Shown: one piece after another, positions 1 through 11,192 of the stretch
Layout of the letters: each line of letters opens with the position of its first letter
Numbering within the stretch: position 1 is the first letter of the stretch
NCBI RefSeq assembly: GCF_032118995.1
Contig: NC_092649.1
Location: 26,223,927-26,287,926 of the forward strand
Length of the DNA stretch: 64,000 nucleotides
Direction: 5' to 3'
From: Asterias amurensis
Lineage: Eukaryota; Echinodermata; Asteroidea; Forcipulatida; Asteriidae
Program-made: the position numbers and the translations under genes
Notes under the pieces: generated by a model
What the model was told of the DNA's origin: nothing
The model's database searches: none
The model's input: only the letters and a program-made list of their open reading frames with translations

Positions 1-683
1 GACAGGACGGACACCCTAGACAATGACAGTACACCTTTAGCCTACTATGGGCAACAATACTTGTATTTAATAGATGGAAATTTACATCAGGGATAAAGAA
101 TACTAATTTTGGTTTCACCCATTTATACACTGATGTGTGTTAGCACTGTACACACGGTACTTTCCTGAGCTCTGTGAAAAAATCACAGGCATATTATTCG
201 CGTGGGATTTAACCCACAAGCTTTGCAATGGACCCTTCCCATGAAATATGCTAATTACATTCACGCATGCGTACAGACCCTGTTGGTTGGCAAACACCAT
301 AGAGTTGTGCACTAAGCAATCGCGTCTGCGTCACGCACCCATTAGCCGTGTACAAAACAACGCGACGTTCCCTCATTTTGCCAACCAAAACGTTAGTGCG
401 CAAGCGCTATGTGCAATTTACATATTCCATGGGAAAGGTCTATTCTAGAGCAGTGTCTTACCAATAGTTGTCTTTTGTAGAAACAAAATTGTAAAATCTA
501 AAAATATTTAAAAAAAAAACTAACAAAAAACTGCACGGCACTGGCAGGGCCTTATCTGATGCTGGAAGCTGCTACAGACAGTTCCATTCATAGTATCACT
601 AAATGAAAATATATAATGATACTGCCTTACATTCATGACTCTTCAACTCATGTCAAAGTTACTAATAGTGCCAAGAGTATGTT
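1..683. other. Region beyond the TPRKB stop: no gene; SINE fragment
   Basis: Presumed TPRKB 3' UTR and intergenic DNA. About 72-225 resembles, in reverse orientation, the tRNA-SINE copies at 860-1010, 19450-19690 and 32805-33012 (shared CAC..GTGTTAGCACTGTA and TCACAGGCATATTA blocks). No coding potential is recognised in the rest. Confidence 0.5.
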
Positions 684-3600
684 TCATAATGCGTCCTTGG
701 TTGCCATTCTGCTAACAACCGCATCGAGGAGAGAACACACACCTAGCTCCTCTTCATCCACCTTGTAAACCTGAAGAAATGGAAACAAAAAACAAGAGTT
801 TTAAAATATAATTTGTTATAATATACACTTACACAAATGTATACAAAGAACTGTATAAAGTGCTTTCCTGAATTCTGTGAAAAAACTAACAGGCAAATCA
901 CTCAAGTGGGGTTCGAACCCATGACCTTTGCATTGCTAGAGCAGATGTCTTACAACTAGATCACCGAGGTAGCCCAGTGGCTAGAGGCAGTTTGAATCCT
1001 ATGTGTTAGCAGGGGGCATTCAAATGTATCCAGGTTTAAACAATTTGGTGTTAAGCGACAATGGAGAGAGGGTAATGGAAGGGTTAGGGTGTTAGGGTTC
1101 AAACAGGGCACTACAAGAAGGGTGAACATCATATCTTAGGGAAAACCTGATGGAGTATTCCGATGTGCCTCACAGCTCAGTTGATAGAGCATCTGTCCGG
1201 AGTGTCAGGGGTCTTGGGTTCAAATCCCAATGAGGACCATTTGATGATTTGTCTCTCATGCCATGTTTGGTTATTTCGCTTCAATGGTGATTAGGCACGA
1301 TACCAAATCAAATTGTGAACTCAAGCTCTGGTGTTTCTGTTGAGCAGAGTGTGGGTTCGAATCCGGTCAAGCAATTGTGTCCTTGAGCAAGACACAAATA
1401 ATTATTTCTCTCCAACTAGGGGTAAATGGGTACCTGTGAGGGCAGAGATGGTTCTTGTGATTGATTTAGCTTAGTAACGCATCGTTGCACAGGCTGTATA
1501 TACTCCCCAGAGAGCTGAGATGGTTTAAGGAATAAATTATTGGCCCAGTGACCAGGGGTAATACAGTTCGAAGCGCTCTGAGACGCCATTCGGGTGTGAA
1601 AGCGCTACATAAAAACTAGTTGTTATTATTGTTATTATTATTATTGAGAAATTGATCCCTGGTTTATGTTTTTTTTTTTAATCTTACCTTTTCAGAACCA
1701 CCCCAACTCATTTAGAGATTGTTATTACATGGTGTTACCGCAAACTCTTCTATATCTTATCTCCACCATGCAAAGTTTCAAATCCTACTTAATCTTACCT
1801 GCTTAATGAGACTGTAGTCATTGAAGTTACTGAGTTCATCCAGGGGTACAATATCACCTTGAACCAGTCTCTCCACAGCATTTACCTTCTCCCCTGCGTC
1901 ATCCTCAAGAGTGACAACAACAAGACCTGAATCCTCCTTAGAAAGGCCGAACCTCTTGAAAGATGCACTGATCTGAGAGATGGAGAAATAACAACAACTC
2001 AAACTAGATGCACTGATATGAGAGATGGAGAAATAACAACAACAACTCAAATTAGCGAGCATGGATCCTTATACATCAATTTATTACAAAATGAAATAGT
2101 TCAGCCACTCAACAGGCAACATGAGGGTGATTGCCTCCATGCCCCCTGGTCATTGCCTTGGTGCACTTTAAATGATCCAGTAGAAATTTACAATTTCCCC
2201 TAGGGTACCCTCTACCAAAAAGAATATGCCTAGGTGCCCTTGCCCTTTCAAAAACCAAGCATCAGGCCTGTAGCAATCAGTCCCCGTGTCATTTCTAACA
2301 TGTTTGCAGTAATCTCCCATAAAGGCACTGGACACTATTCAGGGGTCGAAATTAAGTGTATTTCCATGGTAGTCAGCAGGGCTAGTGACCAATAATTTTT
2401 AGTAGCCCTGATTAGATTTTGGTAGCCCGAAAGACACATTATGTCTCGCGTCACGGCTCAAACTTTACAATACATCAATAACATAGTTCTTTATTGTTTG
2501 TGATAATGATTTTTGCATTACTTTTCCACTAGCCCGTCGGGCTATCAAACTAGAAAAATCAGTAGCCCAGCTGTATATCTGGTAGTCCCGGGCTAGCGGG
2601 CTAGTGGCAATTTCGACCCCTGCTATTGGTAATTATTCAAAATAATTGTTAGCATAAAAACTTACTTGGTAATGAGTAATGAAGAGCTGTTGAAATATAA
2701 AACATTGTGAGAAACAGCTCCCTCTTAAGCATCAATGTTTTGAGAAAGAAGTAATTTCTCACTAAAATATTTTAATTTAATTTGAGACCTCAGCTGAGGT
2801 GTAAAATTCAAGCATCTGAAAGCAGTACAACTTGTGCGACAAGGGTGTTATTTCTTCCATTATTCTCTCGCAACTTTGACGGCCGATTGAGCTCAAATTT
2901 TCACAGGTTTGTTATTTTATGCATATGTTGAGATACACCAATTGTGAAGACTAGTCTTTGACAATTACCAATAGTGTCCAGCGTCTTTAAGGGTGAATCC
3001 TAGCTGTGTTTGATTCTTACATTTCTTGTAGGAGACAAGTTGAAGAGAACCTCCGTGTTGACATTCCTGGTGCTCATTTTGAGTCCATTTTTCTTGATGT
3101 GTAGAGCTTTATTTGCTGCCACCATCAGCTGGAAAGGATCTACAATCTGCATAAAAAAGCAATCCAGACCAAAGTTATTTTTTGTAGTCTACAACCTATC
3201 AGTCAGTAGAATAGACTTTGTTCCAAGTCTTTGATCGTGGCTTTTTAGTCGTCCTGATAGCCGCTATAAACAGCGCCCTCTTGTGATCTTTCTTCGTCAT
3301 TTAGCCTACGATCAAATGATTGCGAGTTAGGGCGCGTGATAGCTTATAATGTGGGGGGCGTTTTCGTGGCTGAGATGCAGAAAAATAACCGCAATCTAAG
3401 ACTTGAATCAAGTCTATCCGTAGAAGGAATCTTACTACATGTGTATGGGGGTATGGCAATTGGGAACTGTCACTTTAAGTGCCCCACCCATCCCCTGCCA
3501 TGTTGCCAAAGACCAAGGGCTAATGTCATAGAGCTGTTTTAACAGAAAAACATATGGTTTCACAAATTTCTGCTAAGCAAGAATTAGCCCAAAAAAAACA

Positions 3601-4363
3601 GTCTCAACTCACATCATGAAATAGGCCTAATATTCTTGTCATTGATGCTTGTTGACTTTTAGAAATGTACTAATAAATTTGGACATTTTAACCATCTGTG
3701 CATTATCAGCGAAGGGGAATGGTTAAGGATTAAAGTCATACATCTGTATGTAGTGTACTAATTAAAGTCATATCTTTGGGGGGGGGGGAGCTGGGGGAGG
3801 TGAAAACAACTAAATAAAGTTAGTAGGCCTACAGTTAAAAACATGTGTACAAAATACAACAACACATTAGTTATGCTACTACTTTATGCCTAGTGAAAAT
3901 GTTCTGGCAAGCTTATCTTATTTCAAAGTTGTGTAAAATAACACACTAAAATAAAACTATACTTAACGATTTATACTGTAAGTTTGTACATAAGCCTATA
4001 GTAATTATAACAATAATAAATGTGAAGAAAAGTGTAATTTTGTATAGTTGTACAGACGACATTGGTGCAAAAGTACACAATTTATATGTCTTTTTGTTCA
4101 GCCGAGATGCATGAGTGGAGTAAGCAACTTTTCTGGGGGAAAAAAACAATTGAAAATCAAACCATTTGGCTAGTATTAATAAAGATCAGGGAGGTAGGCT
4201 ACCATACCATTTTTGGAGACAACAGAACTGCATCAATTTCTCCAGCCATGATGTTTTTCTTCAGTTCCTCACTATTTTTCACATCTTTGAAAAGAGCAAT
4301 ATACACAGAACTTCCGGGGAAAAGCTCCAGTTCAAACTTCACTGCATGCTCAGAAGTCACCAT
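684..4363 (-). CDS. TPRKB: TPRKB, EKC/KEOPS complex subunit (Cgi121 family), 4 exons, 180 aa
   Basis: Exons on the minus strand: 4363-4208, 3146-3021, 1972-1799 and 770-684, all phase 0 (52+42+58 codons, then 28 plus stop). Introns begin GT and end AG. Motifs match the Cgi121/TPRKB family in order: [17 protein letters not shown] (res. 14-30), [16 protein letters not shown] (53-68), [10 protein letters not shown], a variable middle, then [15 protein letters not shown] at the C-terminus. Human TPRKB is about 175 aa, so this copy looks full length. In the family, TPRKB binds the kinase PRPK (TP53RK) within KEOPS, which makes the t6A37 modification of ANN-decoding tRNAs and affects telomeres. The start at 4363 is preferred over an in-frame ATG at 4399 because it matches the family N-terminus. 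It is head-to-head with ALG10, 169 bp between start codons. The exon 3 acceptor region is tandemly duplicated (1962-2054). Its introns hold SINE, MITE and TIR-element insertions. Confidence 0.95.
860..1010 (-). repeat. tRNA-derived SINE, family S1
   Basis: Contains GGGTTCGAACCC (B-box-like, reverse orientation) with the tRNA-like block ending GTAGCCCAGTGGCTAGAGGC. The same arrangement recurs at 19450-19690 (-) and 32805-33012 (+). It lies in TPRKB intron 3. Confidence 0.7.
1160..1240 (+). repeat. tRNA-like sequence (SINE head)
   Basis: CAGCTCAGTTGATAGAGCAT (A-box-like) and GGGTTCAAATCCCAATG (B-box-like) at tRNA spacing. It lacks a convincing acceptor stem, so it is read as SINE-derived rather than a tRNA gene. 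Confidence 0.6.
1290..1650 (+). repeat. tRNA-derived SINE, family S2, with microsatellite tail
   Basis: The head contains CTCTGGTGTTTCTG, GAGCAGAGTGTGGGTTCGAATCC and TGTCCTTGAGCAAGACAC. The body ends GAAAGCGCTACATAAAAA, followed by a TTATTA microsatellite. Similar elements occur at 18250-18605, 20390-21005, 29670-29970, 30225-30900 and 55118-55515. Confidence 0.75.
1962..2054. repeat. 45-48 bp tandem duplication across TPRKB exon 3 acceptor
   Basis: Two adjacent near-identical copies (1962-2006 and 2007-2054) share GATGCACTGAT(C/A)TGAGAGATGG and the following AACAACAACTCAAA. Copy 1 contains the functional acceptor of exon 3 (boundary 1972/1973). Copy 2 duplicates the first exon bases and intron end, but the acceptor AG has become AT. 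Confidence 0.85.
2110..2270 (+). repeat. Family-B interspersed repeat
   Basis: Shares GCCTTGGTGCCCTTGCCCTT-type blocks, GTAGAAATTTACAATTTCC and CATTGCCTTGGTGC with copies at 6340-6510, 14160-14345, 52677-52845 and, reversed, 57935-58110. Looser copies lie at 50660-50810 and 55960-56085. Family unknown; each is about 165 bp. Confidence 0.7.
2320..2990 (+). mobile_element. Family-A MITE, interrupted by a TIR element
   Basis: Outer TIRs AAAGGCACTGGACACTATT and, at the far end, CCAATAGTGTCCAGCGTCTTT. Body blocks ACTTGGTAATGAGTAATG, GAAACAGCTCCCTCT and TTGAGCTCAAATTTTCACAG are typical of the family. A 283-bp element (2340-2622) is inserted in the left TIR with a 5-bp duplication. Confidence 0.85.
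2340..2622. mobile_element. CAGGG...TCGAA TIR element with 5-bp TSD
   Basis: Termini are CAGGGGTCGAAATT and its inverse AATTTCGACCCCTG, flanked by CTATT direct repeats (2335-2339, 2623-2627). A 283-bp copy of the same length sits at 29369-29651. It has no coding capacity. The CAGGG end is hAT-like, but 5-bp duplications are unusual for typical hATs (8 bp). Confidence 0.85.
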
Positions 4364-4532
4364 TGTAAAAAAAATGGCAGAATTCACTTTGTAAATCAAA
4401 GCGCGGTTGCTAGCAAGTTGAACTCATGAACTCACGTTTCCCTTTAAATTTTAGCAGAGTATAGTCAGTTACCCTTCTCAAGTTAAAAGATAAAATTCCA
4501 AAGAGGGTCAGGGTACCATGCAATAAACCAAG
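4364..4532. promoter_or_regulatory. Divergent TPRKB/ALG10 promoter with YY1-like site
   Basis: Only 169 bp separate the start codons of TPRKB (-) and ALG10 (+), so both must be driven from this interval or from the 5' ends of the genes. No TATA box is obvious. The ALG10 start codon lies inside AAGATGGCGGC (4530-4540), which matches the classical YY1 initiator-type motif of housekeeping promoters. The reading is inference from spacing and motif; transcription start sites cannot be placed. Confidence 0.65.
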
Positions 4533-7500
4533 ATGGCGGCGCCCATGAATGTTGTTCTGGCTGTTGTCCTCTCGATGTTTCTAGCTTTTACTTCGGTTTT
4601 GTTCTACCATGTCAACAAAGTACAGCCACAACCCTACATGGATGAGATCTTTCATGTGCCACAAGCCAAAAAATACTGCAATGGCTCATTCAATGAGGTA
4701 ATTAACGAAGATTAAGGGCACTTTTAACCGCCCACCGTGCATGTGTGTGTGAGTGTGACACCTGTCGCTGTGTTCTATCTCAATGCTGCTTTGGATATGA
4801 GATGTGTGCTACTGACTGGCTGAACCAGCACTCAGCAGTGTGCTACAAAATATTTTTAGTCAGTAGGCACTGACTGATCAGACCTGTTTTGTTGCTATTA
4901 AATTTAGAATTAAGGCTGTAATCAATAAATGACAATGCTTGCTCAATCAAAATAGTCATGGATTCTTGGGCAAGGCAATACTACTACACTACTAGTTGAA
5001 ATATGTGGTGGGATTAGGGATTCTTCTAGACTTAGTTTGGGGAATACACGTAATATTGTAAATATGTAAACCTTGCACTTAAAACCGTGTGTTGTTTTCA
5101 CTTAAAGGAACACGTTGCCTTGGATCGGTCGAGTTGGTCTTTGAAAAGCATTTGTAACCGGTTTTTTATAAAATGCATATGGGTAGAAAGATGTTGTAAA
5201 AGTAGAATACAATGATCCACACAAACATGCCTCGAAATTGCGTGGTTTTCCTTTTACCTCGTCGACTAACACGTCGGCCATTTATGGGGGTCAAAATTTT
5301 GACTCCCATAAATGGCCGACCATGTTAGTTCGCACAGTATAAGGAAAACCACGCAATTTCGAGGCAAACTTGTGTGGATCATTGTATTCTACTTTTAAAA
5401 CATCTTTCCAACCATATGCATTTTATAAAAAACGGTTACAAACGCTTTTGTTTTGACCAACTCGTCCGATCCAAGGCAACGTGTTCCCTTAAAAACCGCA
5501 TGAAATCAAGACGCCAGATTTAATGAAGTTTTCACAGGTTGGTTGCATAATAATTAAGAAATAGTAGAAGATGGGAAGATAATTTACACTACAGGGGTTG
5601 TGTAATGTAAAATACTGCATTTAATTTAATGAACAACAAACTTATCAATATCATGCCAAGTCAAGTAAACCACTGTAAAACCTTTTTGAGGTATTTGTAT
5701 GTAATCACTGACTAGTCACTCTGCCTTGGTTAAACTCAAACCTGATCTATGTTCTCTAATTCTCTTTACTTCCAGTGGGACCCAATGATCACTACCCTGC
5801 CTGGTCTGTACCTAGCTTCAGTTGGTCTTCTGAGACCGATAACAGAATTGATGCTTGTAGACATGTCAGAGGTGTGTACAACCACTGTACTACGATCTAC
5901 AAACGTACTCTTTGCCGTGGGTAACCTCTACATGTTATACGCTCTGATCGTCAGACTCCACAAACATGACAAGGTAGGCAAACTCTTTGGTTTAATAACC
6001 GTTTAGGGTTTAGTAACATGAATGTGCTATATTGGGTTGGTGTTGGTTGCTGTTGTTTTGTTTTTGTTTTTTGGGGGGCAGGGGGCATGGTTGAGACATG
6101 TACCAAGACTGCCTAGTAGGTAAACAACTTACAAAAATACTGTAATTTATTTTTACAAACAACCGGCCTACTGCATGCAGAAAAACAACAACTTTGTTTA
6201 AATCTTTTCTAATTTTGTGTACCCATACACCGATGTGTTGGATTAATAATGCACTGCATACTCACTGCTTTCAGATTCCTGTGGAAACACTATAAGACCA
6301 ATAAGTACACCTAGATAAGAGTGGCCAGTTTGAATCCTGTCAGGCATGATATTTCACAGAGCCAACAAAGGCGATTGCCTCCATGCCTTGGTCATTGCCT
6401 TGGTGCCCTTGAAATCCTCCAGTAGAAATATAAAATTTCCTCATGGGGTATCCTATACCAAGGAGAAAATGCCTTGGTGCCCTAGCCCTTTCCTGGCCTG
6501 TACTTGGAATAGAATACTCCATCTCCAAGTTCTCCATTTTGCAATAATGAAATTGTACTTCTTTTTTTCCCACAGGCATCTCAAACCTACAAGCCGCTAC
6601 TGACAGCAGCCTCCCTCGCTCATCTGCCCGTCCTTTATTTCTTCTCCTTCCTCTACTACACCGATCCCGGATCCACCTTCTTCATCCTCATCATGTATCT
6701 CTTCAGTCTCCACGGCAACCATCTGATGGCTGGCATCATGGGAGTCCTCTGCGTCATCTTCCGCCAGTCCAACATCGTCTGGGTCGTCTTCACGGCGGGC
6801 GTGACGTTCGTGAAAGAGGTGGAGGGTGAGAGGAGTGAGCAGCAGAGTCCCGATGCTCCCAACGACATTCAGACAATCCTCGCATCTATCAAGAAATCCC
6901 TTTTGTACATCCTGAAGTTATCCAATCTGGGTCATTTGATACTCGTCCTCTGGCCCTACGGCATCGTTGCCTTTGTGTTTATGGCTTTCCTGGTCGTCAA
7001 CAAAGGGATCGTGCTCGGAGACAAGAGTAATCATGAGCCCTGTTTAAACGTCCCTCAACTGTTCTACTTCATGATCTTCACTGCCGTCTTCGCCTTGCCC
7101 TACGTCCTCTCTCCATACAGTGCAATCAGGTTCCTGAAGGCATGTCTGAGACGCCCCTTCACAAACCTCGCCCTGACTTGCCTTGGACTGTTAGCCGTGC
7201 ACTACCTGACGTACGTCCACATCTACGTCCTGTCAGACAACAGACACTACGTCTCCAGTATCTGGCGTCTGTACCAACGCCACGACCTCATCAAATATGC
7301 CATTGTCCCAATCGTCGTCTACATGAACTGGTGCATGCAGGACAGCCTCTCCAGACACAGCAGCTTATGGAAGCTTGTGTACTTTATCTGTGTAGCTGTG
7401 GTCACAGTGCCCCAGCGGCTGTTAGAGTTACGCTACTTCATCGTTCCTTATCTGATGTTCAGGATTCACATGCCGTTACAGTCCTACTGGAAGATCTGTC

Positions 7501-7607
7501 TTGAGTTATTGCTAGGTGCTGTAGTAAACAGTGTCACATTGTATTTGTATATGGAACGGCCATTTTTCTGGGAGGGAACCCCGGGCTTGCAGAGATACAT
7601 GTGGTAA
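4533..7607 (+). CDS. ALG10: ALG10, dolichyl-P-Glc alpha-1,2-glucosyltransferase, 3 exons, 464 aa
   Basis: Exons 4533-4697, 5776-5973 and 6576-7607, all phase 0 (55+66 codons, then 343 plus stop). The protein matches DIE2/ALG10 family members along its length (human is about 473 aa). A hydrophobic N-terminus is followed by PYMDEIFHVPQAKKYC (34-49), with the acidic pair D37/E38 typical of GT-C enzymes. Exon 2 opens WDPMITTLPGLYL (56-68). Exon 3 carries VVNKGIVLGDKSNHEPCLN, PQLFYF, LSDNRHYV, LLELRYFIVPY and a C-terminal LQRYMW. Many hydrophobic segments fit a multipass ER membrane protein. In the family, ALG10 adds the third and last glucose to the lipid-linked Glc2Man9GlcNAc2 donor, the signal recognised by oligosaccharyltransferase. 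Exon 3 is GC- and C-rich compared with the AT-rich introns. Intron 1 contains a complete foldback MITE and intron 2 a family-B repeat. It converges on the copine gene. Confidence 0.96.
5102..5492. mobile_element. Foldback MITE (family D) in ALG10 intron 1
   Basis: The element is almost a perfect palindrome. The left arm begins TTAAAGGAACACGTTGCCTT and the right arm ends in its inverse, with arms of about 190 bp meeting near 5299 at GGTCAAAATTTTGAC. TTAA stands at both outer ends, suggesting TTAA targeting. A second copy is at 56289-56678. Confidence 0.88.
6340..6510 (+). repeat. Family-B interspersed repeat
   Basis: Shares GGCGATTGCCTCCATGCC and CCTTGGTGCCCT with the 2110-2270 copy. It lies in ALG10 intron 2 just before exon 3. 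Confidence 0.7.
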
Positions 7608-7905
7608 TTGGCTATATGTTTGTTACAATTGGAAACCAAGTTTTGATTAACTAGTTCACTATGTTTACTAATATTGGATTAAGGCAAGATCTTTGATCTA
7701 ATTAAGCGCTTGTCTCGCCTATATAATATTGCCGCTTGAATATTGTAACCCTGTCAAACACTAATGAGCACATCAAACAGATCTTTTTCAGGACAAACTC
7801 ATTTTCAAGATCATTTTGTGTGTGTCATTTGCTCATCAAAAGGCACATTACCAATATATGTCTCAGAAACAATTAATCATTATTACTGCCAGTCTGAGCT
7901 CAAAT

Positions 7906-7911
7906 AATAAA
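7906..7911 (+). terminator. Candidate ALG10 polyadenylation signal
   Basis: AATAAA lies about 300 bp after the ALG10 stop. Further AATAAA hexamers occur at 8068-8073 and near 8169, so which one is used is uncertain. Confidence 0.4.
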
Positions 7912-8339
7912 CTTCTTGTAACAAAATCCTGGACCAAAAACATCATGGGGTGAAAAATTGTTTACTTGTTTACTCTTAATTGTGAAACAGTTTCCAAGAG
8001 GATATTAAACTTTTTCTGCACTGGCTTTGTTCAAAACTTCCCTCAATTCTTCCCTGATGAGGACTGCAATAAACATTCCTTTATTGATGTTGCGCTGCGT
8101 CATGATAGTCTTAAGATGGATAAATGCCCATTTGAATGTTAATCAATGTCTCAATGTTATTTATATATCAATAAACAATATCTGTGTCAATGATGAATAC
8201 AAAGTGCTTGAGTTTGTCAAATACAAGATCTGAAAAGAGTTACTTTATTTTTATTATTATGTTCATTTGGTGTCTTTATAACAAAATGTGTAGCCCATGA
8301 TTGTGGCTGTGCACACATGCATTCACCACATATCATATA

Positions 8340-10390
8340 ACAGGCTGGCATAGCTCATCTTTCAAAACTACAGTGGATGATGTTAAATGGGAAAACAGTA
8401 GGAGGGTTGACTGTTAGCACATGATATCATATTGCAGGCTGGCATAGCTCATTTATCTTTCAAAACCATAGTCGTTGATGTTGAATGGGAAGACAGTAGG
8501 AGGGTTGACTGTTATTGAATTGCAGCCCATTTATCTTTCAAAACCAGCTCATTTATCTTTCAAAACCACAGCCGTTGATGTTGAATGGGAAGACAGTAGG
8601 AGGTCGACTGTTGACACATTATATGGAATTGCAGCCTGGCATAGCTCATTTATCTTTCAAAAACCACAGCCATTGATATTGAATGGGAAGACAGTAGGAG
8701 GGTTGACATTTAACACACAATATGGAATTGCAGCCTGGCATAGCTCATTTATCTTTCAAAACCACAGTGGATGATATTTAATGGGAAGCGGTAGGAGGGT
8801 TGACTGTTGACACATGATTTCGTATTGCAGCCTGGCAAAGCTCATTTATCTTTCAAAACCAGTTTATGATATTGAATGGGAAGACGGTAGGAGGGTTGAC
8901 ATTTAACACACAATATGGAATTGCAGCCTGGCATAGCTCATTTATCTTTCAAAACCACAGTGGATGATATTTAATGGGAAGCGGTGGAGGGTTGACTGTT
9001 GACACATGATTTCGTATTGCAGCCCGACATAGCTCATTTATCTTTCCAAACCAGTTTATGATATTGAATGGGAAGGCAGTAGGAGGGTTGACATATAACA
9101 CACAATATGGAATTACAGCCTGGCATAGCTCATTTATCTTTCAAAACCACAGTTGAAGATAATGAATGGGAAGACAGAAGGAGGGTTGACTGGTAACACA
9201 TGCTATCATATTGCAGCCTAGCATAGCTCATTTATCTTTCAAAACCACACAGTTGATGATATCGAATGGAAAGACAGTAGGAGGGTTGACTAGTAAAACA
9301 TGCTATCATATTGCAGCCTGGCAAAGCTCATTTATCTTTCAAAACCAGTTTATGATATTGAATGGGAAGACGGTAGGAGGGTTGACATTTAACACACAAT
9401 ATGGAATTGCAGCCTGGCATAGCTCATTTATCTTTCAAAACCACAGTGGATGATATTTAATGGGAAGCGGTGGAGGGTTGACTGTTGACACATGATTTCG
9501 TATTGCAGCCCGACATAGCTCATTTATCTTTCCAAACCAGTTTATGATATTGAATGGGAAGGCAGTAGGAGGGTTGACATATAACACACAATATGGAATT
9601 ACAGCCTGGCATAGCTCATTTATCTTTCAAAACCACAGTTGAAGATAATGAATGGGAAGACAGAAGGAGGGTTGACTGGTAACACATGCTATCATATTGC
9701 AGCCTAGCATAGCTCATTTATCTTTCAAAACCACACAGTTGATGATATCGAATGGAAAGACAGTAGGAGGGTTGACTAGTAAAACATGCTATCATATTGC
9801 AGCCTGGCAAAGCTCATTTATCTTTCCAAACCAGTTTATGATATTGAATGGGAAGGCAGTAGGAGGGTTGACATATAACACACAATATGGAATTACAGCC
9901 TGGCATAGCTCATTTATCTTTCAAAACCACAGTTGAAGATAATGAATGGGAAGACAGAAGGAGGGTTGACTGGTAACACATGCTATCATATTGCAGCCTA
10001 GCATAGCTCATTTATCTTTCAAAACCACAGTTGAAGATAATGAATGGGAAGACAGAAGGAGGGTTGACTGGTAACACATGCTATCATATTGTAGCCTAGC
10101 ATAGCTCATTTATCTTTCAAAACCACACAGTTGATGATATCGAATGGGAAGACAGTGGGGGGGTTGACTGTTCACACATGGACATTATATTGCAGCCTGG
10201 CATAGCTCATTTATCTTTCAAAACCACAGTGGATGATATTGAATGGAAAGACAGTAGGAGGGTTGACTAGTAAAACATGCTATCATATTGCAGCCTGGAA
10301 AAGCTCATTTATCTTTCAAAACCACAGTTGATATTGAATGGGAACCAGTAGGAGGGTTGACTGTTAGCACAATACATCATATTGTAGACA
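8340..10390 (+). repeat. Minisatellite, about 97-bp unit, about 21 copies, with higher-order repeat
   Basis: Each unit contains GCATAGCTCATTTATCTTTC, an AAAACCACAG variant, GATATTGAATGGGAAGACAG and TAGGAGGGTTGAC. Five adjacent units (about 8840-9325) are repeated as a block of about 485 bp at 9325-9810, and part again to about 10100, showing higher-order duplication. Open frames through it are periodic artefacts. It lies just downstream of ALG10. Confidence 0.92.
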
Positions 10391-11192
10391 AACCTTATTT
10401 TTATCATTCAAAACAATGGTGAGTAGTTTGATTGGTCACACTGTAGGAGGGTTAGGGTGCAACAGTTTCTAATCAAATGCATGCGGAAAAGATGTGTTGT
10501 GGCTGCAGGTTAGCCGAATTACCGTTCTAGGGCAGAGCACAGATGTCATTAACTAATTTACTTTGGCTGAAGGTATATCCATGATACAAACAGAGACAGT
10601 CTGTTTTTTTTATGTATAACTTGTTCTCATTTGAATATTTTATTTGGATTCAATTGTACAATTACATATATAAAGTTCTTTTTTATGATTTGAAAACTCC
10701 TTAAAATAAACACCAGCACCTCTCCTTTTAGTAAGATATTAAGAGACAATTAAAGTATCTAAGAATGTGTTGACTATACACATGTTCACCAACTCAAAAT
10801 TGCATTTTAATGAACTATAAGTGCAAATAATTACTTGGTGTAATTTTTTATTACCCTACTTTTTCCGAAGAATCTACAAAAAGGAATACACAAACATAAT
10901 AATCTCCTAGAATAAAACTTTATATAAAAAAGGTTATAAAATAAAGTACAAAGCTCTCTCACATTCCTCGGGGAAAACTATCAAGCGATTCCTGAAAGTG
11001 AGTACCCATTTGAGTCATTTCAGATTATACACACTCCACCCAGAAATTGAAAAAGTCAATGGGAAAACTACATGTGAACTCAAATGCATTTATATATGCA
11101 GTTCAAATGGATATGGAAACATCAATAAGGCCATGCATACATGTGAGCTCAACTTGAGATATAATTCAAGAAATAATATATACATTTATCTT
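10391..11192. other. AT-rich intergenic DNA
   Basis: No gene or recognised repeat. It may hold the distal 3' UTR of the copine, but no decisive signal is visible. Confidence 0.4.

Noticed and set aside
4062..4394. Plus-strand ORF of 110 codons
   Set aside because: Shadow frame opposite TPRKB exon 1, which has clear family similarity on the other strand.
8475..9936. Open reading frames of 79-99 codons with repeated peptide blocks
   Set aside because: They arise from the 97-bp minisatellite; the peptide simply repeats with the DNA unit and has no start or splice context.
8340..10390. CRISPR-like regular array
   Set aside because: Whole units, including the parts between conserved blocks, are repeated, so there are no unique spacers; the genome is eukaryotic.
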